Source: Thiobacillus sp. 65-1402 (lineage in GTDB: Bacteria > Pseudomonadota > Gammaproteobacteria > Burkholderiales > Thiobacillaceae). From it: 36,154 nucleotides of DNA. The stretch lies in the NCBI RefSeq assembly GCF_001897685.1, contig NZ_MKUG01000002.1:1-36154 (forward strand), given 5' to 3'. A program made the position numbers and the translations under genes. Under the pieces are notes generated by a model, which worked only from the letters and a program-made list of their open reading frames with translations, did not search any database and was not told the origin of the DNA. Shown in pieces: positions 29,743-36,154 of this stretch (the first letter of the stretch is position 1; each line of letters starts with the position of its first letter).

Positions 29743-30217
29743 GGTCGTTCTCGACACCAACGTCGTACTCGACCTCCTCTTCTTCGACGACGCGGCCGCG
29801 CGACCTCTGCGGCTGGCGCTGGAAGACGGCCGCATGCGCTGCGTGGTGTCGGATGCCACCTTCGACGAATGGCGGCGCGTGCTGGGGTATCCGGAGTTTG
29901 GCCTGGATGCGGCGCGGCAGGCGGCGCTGCTGGCGCGTTACCGGGCGCTGTCGGCGATGGCGGATGACGCCGGCGCAGCCACCTGGCTGCCCCCGGAGGC
30001 TACGGTCCACTGCGGGATGACGCCCGCGTGGAACCGCATGCCGCGCTGCAGCGACCCCGACGATCAGAAGTTCATCGAACTGGCGGCGATGGCCGGGGCG
30101 CAGGGACTGGTCAGCAAGGACCGCGCGCTGCTCAGGCTGCGCCGCCGCTGCGCGCCGCATTTTCGGGTCATGAGCCCGGTCGAGGCGGTGCGCTGGCTGG
30201 GCGCGATGCCTGCCTGA
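29735..30217 (+). CDS. PIN-domain protein (TIGR00305-like putative toxin)
   Basis: This is a PIN-fold ribonuclease candidate of 160 residues if it starts at TTG 29735, overlapping the thioredoxin stop. The start is set by the family beginning, which normally reads VVLDTNV close to the N-terminus. The acidic active-site residues are in place: Asp7 in LDTNVV, a Glu in DEWRRVL, and Asps in SDPDDQKF and SKDRALL. The pattern matches the PIN family often annotated as a putative toxin component, but no antitoxin gene is visible beside it, so a stand-alone nuclease is also possible. The non-ATG start and overlap suggest translational coupling. Confidence 0.8.
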   Translation: MNKVVLDTNVVLDLLFFDDAAARPLRLALEDGRMRCVVSDATFDEWRRVLGYPEFGLDAARQAALLARYRALSAMADDAGAATWLPPEATVHCGMTPAWNRMPRCSDPDDQKFIELAAMAGAQGLVSKDRALLRLRRRCAPHFRVMSPVEAVRWLGAMPA

Positions 30218-30229
30218 ACAGCGCGGGCT

Positions 30230-31135
30230 TCAATCCGCGTCCCGCGGCTGGAACCTGCGCCGCGCCGCCTCGCTCACCGCCAGCACCGCCGGGTGGCTCA
30301 GCCGCCGCTCCACCGAAATGGCGAAAAAGCGTTCGCGGATTTCCAGCGTCTGCCCCAGCTCGATCACCTCGTACTGCCGCATCACCTCCGGCGCCGTGCT
30401 CAGCGGCACCGGGAACACCCCCGCGCCCGCCTGGCCGAAAGCGCTCATCAATGCGCTGTCGTCGAACTCGCCGACGACGCTGGGCTGGATGCCGCGACGT
30501 TCCAGCCAGCGCAGCAGCGGCGCGCGCAGCGCGCTGTCCTCGCCGGGAATCAGCAGCGGCGCGCCGTGCAGATTGGCCGGGAAGTCCGGTCCCAGCGCGC
30601 CGGCAATCGCGCGCGCGGCCAGAAAGGCGATGCCGCATTCGCCGAGAGGGTGGCTGTAGCCCTTGATGTCCATGCTCGACGGCAGCTGCCGGTCGGCCAG
30701 CACCATGTCGAGGCGGTGGATCGACAGTTCGGCGGCCAGCTGTTCCAGCCGCCCCTCCTTGCACACCAGCTTGACCGGTTCGGCCAGGGTGAGCGCGGGG
30801 GCCAGCAACTGGTAGGCAATCGCCTTCGGCACGACGTCGGCGATGCCGACGCGGAAAGGGTGGGCGCGCGCGGCGCTGCGGTTTTGCAGGGCCTCTTCGA
30901 GTTCGGCGCCGACGTGGAAGATTTCATCGGCGTAGGCCAGGGCGGTGCGTCCGGCGTCGGTCAGTTCGAGCCGGCGCCCGCTGCGGCGGAACAATGCCAC
31001 GCCCAGGCGCTGCTCGAGTACACCGATCTGGCCGGACAGGGTCTGCGGCGTCAAGTGCAGCTTCTCGGCGGCGCGGTTGATGGCTCCGGTTTTTGCGACG
31101 GTGCGGAAGTAGTGCAGATGCTTGTAATTGAGCAT
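30230..31135 (-). CDS. LysR-type regulator, NhaR-like
   Basis: This LysR regulator of 301 residues has the helix-turn-helix in MLNYKHLHYFRTVAKTGAINRAAEKL split around 1-26, followed by HLTPQTLSGQIGVLEQRLG. Several phrases match NhaR proteins (from memory): NYKHLHYF, LTPQTLSGQI, and GEFDDSALMSAFGQAGAGVFPVP (split around 222-244). NhaR controls the sodium/proton antiporter nhaA in enterobacteria, but no antiporter is in this window, so the target here is unknown. It is divergent from htpX, with a 9-bp inverted repeat in the shared upstream region that may be its operator. Confidence 0.88.
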   Translation of the reverse strand: MLNYKHLHYFRTVAKTGAINRAAEKLHLTPQTLSGQIGVLEQRLGVALFRRSGRRLELTDAGRTALAYADEIFHVGAELEEALQNRSAARAHPFRVGIADVVPKAIAYQLLAPALTLAEPVKLVCKEGRLEQLAAELSIHRLDMVLADRQLPSSMDIKGYSHPLGECGIAFLAARAIAGALGPDFPANLHGAPLLIPGEDSALRAPLLRWLERRGIQPSVVGEFDDSALMSAFGQAGAGVFPVPLSTAPEVMRQYEVIELGQTLEIRERFFAISVERRLSHPAVLAVSEAARRRFQPRDAD

Positions 31136-31159
31136 GGCGCCGAATCTGTTCGTTAAAAT

Positions 31160-31197
31160 CGAACAATAGCAGTAGAAAAATCGAATTTTATTGTTCG
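31160..31197. promoter_or_regulatory. Inverted repeat between the NhaR-like gene and htpX
   Basis: CGAACAATA (31160-31168) and TATTGTTCG (31189-31197) form a perfect 9-bp inverted repeat in an AT-rich spacer. The position 25 bases upstream of the LysR-type gene suggests an autoregulatory operator. Confidence 0.45.
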
Positions 31198-31293
31198 TAT
31201 TCTGTCTATATTCTGTCGTGTGCCCGAGAAAATGCGGGGTTGCCGCGCCGATGCCGGCAACCCGTGCGCGGCTGGGCTTAACTGGAGAACACC

Positions 31294-32172
31294 ATGAAGC
31301 GTATCGTTTTATTCCTGGCCACCAACCTGGCCATCGTGCTGGTGCTGTCGTTCACCATGCGTATCCTGGGCGTCGAGCCCTATCTCACCGCGAATGGGCT
31401 GAACCTTGGCTCGCTGCTGATCTTCGCCGCCGTGATGGGCTTTGGCGGCTCGCTCATTTCGCTCGCCATTTCGAAGTGGATGGCGAAGAAATCGATGGGC
31501 GTGCGGGTGATCGAGACACCGTCGAATTCGACCGAATTCTGGCTGCTCGAAACCGTGAAGAAATACGCCGCGGATGCCGGGATCGGCATGCCCGAAGTCG
31601 GGATTTTCGATTCGCCCGAAGTCAATGCCTTCGCCACCGGCATGAACAAGAACAGCGCGTTGGTCGCCGTGTCCGCGGGGCTGCTGAATACCATGACGCG
31701 GCCGGAAGCCGAGGCGGTGATCGGTCACGAAGTCGCCCACATCGCCAACGGCGACATGGTGACGCTGGCGCTGATCCAGGGGGTGGTCAACACTTTCGTG
31801 ATGTTCCTCTCGCGCGTGATCGGCCATACCGTCGACCGCGTGGTGTTCAAGAACGAGGAAGGCCACGGCCCGGCGTTCTTCGTCACCATGATCGTGGCGG
31901 AACTGGTGCTCGGCATCCTCGCATCGATCATCGTCATGTGGTTCTCGCGCCAGCGCGAGTTCCGTGCCGACCGCGGCGGCGCCTCGCTTGCCGGCAAGGG
32001 CGCGATGATCGCCGCGCTGGAGCGCCTGGCGAGCCTGCATCCGCATCCGTTGCCCGACAAGATGGCGGCCTTCGGCATCGCCGGCGGCGGCGCGGCGGGC
32101 CTCAAGCGCCTGTTCATGACGCACCCGCCGTTGGAAGAGCGGATCGCCGCGCTGCGCGCGATCCAGGGCTGA
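31294..32172 (+). CDS. htpX: HtpX membrane zinc protease
   Basis: HtpX is an inner-membrane metalloprotease that degrades damaged membrane proteins along with FtsH. It has 292 residues, with two membrane helices near the N-terminus (about 4-22 and 35-55), the zinc motif HEVAH at 145-149 (His145, Glu146, His149), two further helices (about 160-178 and 198-216), and the third ligand Glu in QREFRADRG. The ribosome site GGAG precedes the ATG. The length is standard, and all metal-site residues are intact. Confidence 0.97.
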   Translation: MKRIVLFLATNLAIVLVLSFTMRILGVEPYLTANGLNLGSLLIFAAVMGFGGSLISLAISKWMAKKSMGVRVIETPSNSTEFWLLETVKKYAADAGIGMPEVGIFDSPEVNAFATGMNKNSALVAVSAGLLNTMTRPEAEAVIGHEVAHIANGDMVTLALIQGVVNTFVMFLSRVIGHTVDRVVFKNEEGHGPAFFVTMIVAELVLGILASIIVMWFSRQREFRADRGGASLAGKGAMIAALERLASLHPHPLPDKMAAFGIAGGGAAGLKRLFMTHPPLEERIAALRAIQG

Positions 32173-32188
32173 GGCCAGCAGAAGTCGC

Positions 32189-33166
32189 ATGGACGCTGTC
32201 AGCACCACCCTGAGCATCGGCGAACCGTGGATGTGGGGGGCGTTCGTCGGCTTCGTGCTGGCGATGCTGGCCGTCGACCTGTTCCTGGCCGGCGGCAACA
32301 AGGCGCACAAGGTCGGCTTCAAGGAAGCGGCGGCGTGGTCCTTCGTCTGGTTCACGCTGGCGATGCTGTTCAACCTCGGGCTGTGGTGGTATCTGAAGGG
32401 GAGCTACGGCAGCGAGGTGGCCGACGTCAAGGCGATGGAGTTCCTGACCGGCTACCTGATCGAGAAATCGCTCGCGGTCGACAACATCTTCGTCTTTCTG
32501 ATGATCTTCAGCTTCTTCGCCGTGCCGGCGGAGTTCCAGCGGCGCGTGCTGATCTACGGTGTGATCGGCGCGATCGTCATGCGTGCCGCCATGATCCTTG
32601 CTGGTGCCTGGCTGGTGAAGGAATTCCACTGGATCCTGTATCTGTTCGGCGCCTTCCTCGCCATCACCGGCATCAAGATGCTGATGTTCGCCGAGGCCGA
32701 GCCGGATCTGGCGAAGAACCCTCTGCTCAAGTGGGTCAAGCGCCATGTCCGGATGACCCCGGACTTCCGCGGCGAGAAGTTCTGGGTCGTCGAGAACGGC
32801 GTGCGCGTGTTCACGCCCCTGTTCCTGGTGCTGATCATGATCGAGATCTCCGACCTGATTTTCGCGGTCGACTCGATTCCTGCGATCTTCGCCATCACCA
32901 CCGACCCCTTCATCGTGTTCACCTCGAACATCTTTGCCATTCTCGGCCTGCGCGCGATGTACTTCATGCTGGCCGGCATGGCCGATCGTTTCCACCTGCT
33001 GAAATACGGCCTGGCCATCGTGTTGTTGTTCGTGGGAACGAAAATGCTGATCGCCGACTTTTACAAAATCCCGGTAGGCTTGTCGCTCGGCATCGTCGGC
33101 TTCATCATCGCCGGCTTCATGTTTGCCAGCCTGTGGACGACGCGGAAACGCGCCGCGCCGGACTGA
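32189..33166 (+). CDS. TerC-family integral membrane protein
   Basis: This 325-residue membrane protein of the TerC/Alx family has about nine membrane helices. Family signatures include the acidic pore-side stretches FLTGYLIEKSLAVDNIFVFL (about 87-106) and DLIFAVDSIPAIFAIT (about 223-238), whose buried Asp residues fit the metal-ion (Mn2+) export proposed for these proteins. A cytoplasmic loop (about 165-200) joins the halves. The gene follows htpX by 16 bases and may be cotranscribed. Other roles, such as tellurite resistance or pH response, are known for relatives; the substrate here is not shown. Confidence 0.92.
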   Translation: MDAVSTTLSIGEPWMWGAFVGFVLAMLAVDLFLAGGNKAHKVGFKEAAAWSFVWFTLAMLFNLGLWWYLKGSYGSEVADVKAMEFLTGYLIEKSLAVDNIFVFLMIFSFFAVPAEFQRRVLIYGVIGAIVMRAAMILAGAWLVKEFHWILYLFGAFLAITGIKMLMFAEAEPDLAKNPLLKWVKRHVRMTPDFRGEKFWVVENGVRVFTPLFLVLIMIEISDLIFAVDSIPAIFAITTDPFIVFTSNIFAILGLRAMYFMLAGMADRFHLLKYGLAIVLLFVGTKMLIADFYKIPVGLSLGIVGFIIAGFMFASLWTTRKRAAPD

Positions 33167-33241
33167 AGCCGGCGGCCTGCCGGACGCGGCGGGCCGGCAG
33201 GCCGCCGCGTGCCAGCAACTGGACCCAGCCGGAGGGCATAG

Positions 33242-34297
33242 ATGCCGATCAAAACCGATTCCCCGCTCGCTCGCCGCATTGCGGCATTCATTTTCCTGTT
33301 CTTCATTTTCGGGCTCACCTTCTGGGTACTGTCGCCGTTTTTCGCCTCGCTGGCGTGGGCGGGGATTCTCGCGTACGTCACCTGGCCGCTCCATCAGCGC
33401 TTGTGCCGCCACCTGCCGGGGCGCGCCAATCTGGCGGCGCTGCTGATGACGCTGGGCGTCGCCGCGACCCTGTTGCTGCCGCTGCTGTGGGTGATGTTCA
33501 CCGTGGTGGTGGACGTGGCGGCGGCTTCGGCGACCCTCAAGCAACTCGCCATCCACGGCCTGCCGCCGCTGCCTGCGGGCGTGCGCGCCTGGCCGGGCGG
33601 AGAATGGATCGCGGCGCAGTATCAGCGCGTGCAGGCCGACCCGGCGTGGGTGCGCGCGCAGGTCGACGCGCTGGGGCTGACCGATGCCGCACAGCTGAAA
33701 GCCCTGGCAGGCGGCGTCGGGCGCAACGCGGCGAAATTCGGCCTGGCGGTGTTTGCGCTGTTCTTTCTGTATCGCCACGGCGACAGCGTGCTGACCCAGT
33801 TCCGCCGGGTGGCCACGCGCTGGCTGGGCGCGGCGGCGCGCGGCTACATCCAGGCGGTGGGGGTGACCGTGCGCGCCGTGGTGTTCGGTATCGTGCTCAC
33901 CGCGCTGGCACAGGGGGTGCTTGCCGGGCTGGGCTACTGGGTCGCCGGAATCGACGCGCCCGCACTGTGGGGGGCGATCACCGCGCTGGTATCGCTGATT
34001 CCTTTCGTCGGCCCGGTGGTGTGGATCGGCCTGTCGCTGGGCCTGCTGGTGCACGGCGAAACCCAGGCAGCGCTGGGCCTGTTCCTGTGGGGGGCGCTGG
34101 TGGTGAGCTGGGTCGACAACCTGATTCGTCCGCTCGTCATCAGCGGGCCGACGCGGATTCCGTTCCTGCTGGTGTTTCTCGGCGTGCTCGGCGGCATCAA
34201 CGCGTTCGGCCTGATCGGCCTGTTCCTGGGGCCGGTGCTGCTCGCGGTGTCGGTGGCCATCTGGCGCGAATGGCTGGTGCATGCGCGTTCGGTCTGA
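33242..34297 (+). CDS. AI-2E transporter family (PerM/YdiK-like) permease
   Basis: This is a membrane protein of 351 residues with about eight hydrophobic helices, a periplasmic-type charged region between about 95 and 160, and the conserved C-terminal WVDNLIRPLVISGPTRIP (split around 283-300) and LGGINAFGLIGLFLGP motifs that define this family. Despite the family name, members act in varied ways (autoinducer-2 export, Na+/H+ exchange, PerM), so no substrate is assigned. A strong ribosome site (GGAGG) precedes the ATG. It is part of a run of plus-strand membrane genes after htpX. Confidence 0.9.
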   Translation: MPIKTDSPLARRIAAFIFLFFIFGLTFWVLSPFFASLAWAGILAYVTWPLHQRLCRHLPGRANLAALLMTLGVAATLLLPLLWVMFTVVVDVAAASATLKQLAIHGLPPLPAGVRAWPGGEWIAAQYQRVQADPAWVRAQVDALGLTDAAQLKALAGGVGRNAAKFGLAVFALFFLYRHGDSVLTQFRRVATRWLGAAARGYIQAVGVTVRAVVFGIVLTALAQGVLAGLGYWVAGIDAPALWGAITALVSLIPFVGPVVWIGLSLGLLVHGETQAALGLFLWGALVVSWVDNLIRPLVISGPTRIPFLLVFLGVLGGINAFGLIGLFLGPVLLAVSVAIWREWLVHARSV

Positions 34298-34337
34298 GGC
34301 CGGTGGTATCCTTGCCACATCCCGACCGCATACCGCC

Positions 34338-34763
34338 ATGAACCCCGCCAAAGACCGTCTTCTCTCGCGCTGGGCGCTCAGCCTGCTGGGCGTTCTCGAA
34401 GCCATCGGCCTCGTCGTCATCACGCTCGCCACGCTGGCCGCCGGCGTGTTCGAAGTGAAGACCATGGCCGCTGCCGGCACGGTGACGCTGGCCGATCTGC
34501 TGCTGCTTTTCCTGTACCTGGAAATCCTCGCCATGGTGGGGGTGTACTTCCGTTCCGGCCAGTTGCCGGTGCGTTTCCCCATCTACATCGCCATCGTGGC
34601 ACTGGCGCGCTATGTGGTGCTCGACATGAAAAGCCTCGACGTCTGGCGCATGCTCGGCGTGACCGCCTCGCTGCTGTTGCTGGCCTGTGCGGTGCTGGTG
34701 ATTCGTTACGGTCACACCCGCTTCCCTTACGAAGACAATCCGAAAGGCGATATCCAGCCCTGA
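34338..34763 (+). CDS. psiE: PsiE-family membrane protein
   Basis: This 141-residue protein has four hydrophobic helices and the phosphate-starvation-inducible E pattern: LEAIGLVVITLAT, LLLLFLYLEILAMVGVYF, PIYIAIVALARYVVLDMK. The E. coli homologue is induced by phosphate limitation, and its function is unknown. The ATG at 34338 is preferred because the frame upstream overlaps the preceding gene. It ends with a charged tail (YGHTRFPYEDNPKGDIQP). Confidence 0.88.
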   Translation: MNPAKDRLLSRWALSLLGVLEAIGLVVITLATLAAGVFEVKTMAAAGTVTLADLLLLFLYLEILAMVGVYFRSGQLPVRFPIYIAIVALARYVVLDMKSLDVWRMLGVTASLLLLACAVLVIRYGHTRFPYEDNPKGDIQP

Positions 34764-34801
34764 GGGGCGCGAATGTCGCCGTCATTAATTTTTCCCCGCT
34801 G

Positions 34802-36049
34802 ATGGAACTCTCTCCGCCGCTGTTGCAACTCGCCACCCAGGCGCTCGACCTGGTGCTGGATTTCAAACGTCCGGCCGACGCCGTGTTGTCCGCCTTTTTC
34901 CGTGAGCACAGGAAGCTCGGCGCGCGCGACCGCGCGTTCGTGGCGGAAGCCGTGTTCGGCGTGCTGCGGCGCTACCGCTATCTGTCGGTGGTGGTGCCGG
35001 CGGCCAATCCGCGCACGCTGATCGTCGCCTGGCTGATCAAGGCGCGCGGCATGAGCGGCGCGACGCTGGAAAAGTTCGCCAAGCCCGAACTCATCGACCA
35101 CATCCGCAATGCCAGGACGGCCGAATTGCCGCTGGCGGTGGCCGCCGAGCTGCCCGACTGGGTGGTCGAAGCGCTGCAGCCGGCGATGAGCGACGCCGAC
35201 ATCCTGGCGCTCGGCCGCGCCCTGCAGCAGCCGGCGCCGCTCGACGTGCGGGTCAACGCGCACAAGGCCAGCCGCGACGCGGTGCTGGCGCAGTTGCAGG
35301 CGGAAGGCCTGGCGGTCGAGGCGACGCCGTATTCACCGTGGGGCCTCCGCTTCAAGGATCATCCGGCGATCAACCGCCATCCGCTGTTTCTCGACGGCAG
35401 CTTGGAAGTGCAGGACGAGGGCAGCCAGCTGCTGGCCCTGCTGCTCGGCGCGCGGCGCGGCGAGATGGTGTGCGATTTCTGTGCCGGCGCCGGCGGCAAG
35501 ACGCTCGCCATCGGCGCGATGATGGCGTCGAGCGGGCGGCTGTATGCGTTCGACGTGGCGGAAAAGCGGCTCGCCAACCTGAAGCCGCGGCTGGCGCGCT
35601 CGGGGCTGTCCAACGTGATGCCGCAGCTGATCGCCTCGGAGAACGACACCCGGGTGAAGCGGCTGGCGGGCAAGCTCGACCGCGTGCTGGTCGATGCGCC
35701 GTGTTCGGGGCTGGGCACGCTGCGGCGCAACCCCGACCTGAAGTTCCGCCAGTCGCCCGAGTCCGTGGCGGAGCTGACGCAGAAGCAGGCATCCATCCTG
35801 CGCGCGGCGGCGAAGCTGCTGAAACCCGGCGGCCGCCTGGTCTACGCGACCTGCAGCCTGCTGCCGGCGGAGAACGAAGCCATCGTCGACGGCGCGCTGG
35901 CGCAGGGCGGCTTCAGCCTGCTGCCGGTGAACGAACTGCTGGCGCAGAACAAGATCGGCCTCGATACCGGCGCCATGCTGAAACTGTCGCCGGCGGTGCA
36001 CGGGACGGATGGCTTTTTCGCCGCCGTGCTGGTCAAGGCAGGCGGCTGA
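34802..36049 (+). CDS. rsmB: RsmB-like rRNA cytosine-5 methyltransferase
   Basis: This S-adenosylmethionine-dependent methyltransferase probably makes m5C967 of 16S rRNA. It has 415 residues: an N-terminal NusB-like RNA-binding domain (about 1-140) and a Rossmann-type catalytic domain (about 165-415) with the SAM loop DFCAGAGGKTLAI (about 224-236), Cys301 in DAPCSGLG and Cys351 in YATCSLL. In this family the TC-motif cysteine (351) is the nucleophile and the PC cysteine (301) helps release the product. The N-terminal domain distinguishes it from RlmI or RsmF-type proteins. The final segment ends normally at TGA 36047-36049. Confidence 0.93.
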   Translation: MELSPPLLQLATQALDLVLDFKRPADAVLSAFFREHRKLGARDRAFVAEAVFGVLRRYRYLSVVVPAANPRTLIVAWLIKARGMSGATLEKFAKPELIDHIRNARTAELPLAVAAELPDWVVEALQPAMSDADILALGRALQQPAPLDVRVNAHKASRDAVLAQLQAEGLAVEATPYSPWGLRFKDHPAINRHPLFLDGSLEVQDEGSQLLALLLGARRGEMVCDFCAGAGGKTLAIGAMMASSGRLYAFDVAEKRLANLKPRLARSGLSNVMPQLIASENDTRVKRLAGKLDRVLVDAPCSGLGTLRRNPDLKFRQSPESVAELTQKQASILRAAAKLLKPGGRLVYATCSLLPAENEAIVDGALAQGGFSLLPVNELLAQNKIGLDTGAMLKLSPAVHGTDGFFAAVLVKAGG

Positions 36050-36110
36050 CCCGGCATGGCCTTGCAGTTATCAATGCGGCCTTTCCCCACGGCCGGCTCG
36101 ACGACCTGAG

Positions 36111-36154
36111 ATGTCGGCCGCGCCATTCCATCCCGATGTCCTCGGCACGCTGTG
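36111..36154 (+). CDS. Possible N-terminus of the next gene (partial)
   Basis: An ATG at 36111 opens a frame that continues to the window end (MSAAPFHPDVLGTL). No ribosome site is evident and the fragment is too short to classify. Confidence 0.25.
   Translation, partial: MSAAPFHPDVLGTL

Noticed and set aside
29735-30217. PIN protein as part of a complete toxin-antitoxin pair
   Set aside because: The upstream gene is a clear thioredoxin and the downstream gene a LysR regulator. No small antitoxin frame was found.

Overview
The window reads as chromosomal DNA of a high-GC chemolithoautotrophic betaproteobacterium, most like Thiobacillus and relatives. This is inferred from a form IA RuBisCO operon of the cbbR / cbbL-cbbS-cbbQ-cbbO type with no carboxysome genes, a HupB-type HU with a lysine tail, and generally Thiobacillus-like neighbours. 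No database search was possible, so family names rest on motifs read directly.

Layout. 1-5519: housekeeping genes, mostly on the minus strand (GGDEF diguanylate cyclase, HU, Na/Pi-cotransporter-like protein, SohB protease, DUF2892 membrane protein, a possible 29-residue membrane peptide). 5520-7932: an AT-richer accessory segment holding a decayed GGDEF remnant and then three promoterless gene cassettes, each followed by an integron attC site (the last truncated), with no integrase in the window. 7933-14652: divergent cbbR and cbbL-cbbS-cbbQ-cbbO plus a 98-residue companion gene. The three spacers inside the cbb operon carry short-unit palindromic repeats and a strong terminator after cbbS. 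14661-19001: a six-gene minus-strand operon (62-residue protein, UspA-like protein, two-helix membrane protein, TauE/SafE permease, gamma carbonic anhydrase, SulP transporter). 19155-24187: an NtrC-type histidine kinase and sigma-54 activator, then a second SulP with an unusual coiled-coil insert. 24498-28827: an OmpR-type two-component pair, a third SulP with a cysteine-rich tail, and a second UspA-like gene. 28831-36154: a conserved hypothetical gene, a WCPPC thioredoxin, a PIN-domain protein, an NhaR-like regulator, HtpX, TerC, an AI-2E-family permease, PsiE and RsmB.

How it fits together. The RuBisCO operon is followed directly by three SulP anion transporters, a gamma carbonic anhydrase and two complete two-component systems. 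The likely theme is regulated uptake and interconversion of inorganic carbon for RuBisCO, although SulP and TauE/SafE proteins can also carry sulfate or sulfite, so the substrates are open. The wiring can be read in the DNA. A near-consensus sigma-54 promoter faces the six-gene operon, and a palindrome sits about 98 bp upstream of its predicted start, next to the gene for a GAFTGA-containing sigma-54 activator. A related 15-mer precedes the second SulP. The OmpR-type regulator and the third SulP share TTGACGC direct repeats with exact 11-bp phasing. The most interesting candidate system is therefore a pair of separate sensory circuits, each driving its own SulP and Usp-like genes beside cbb. 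The integron cassette array is a second, unrelated point of interest.
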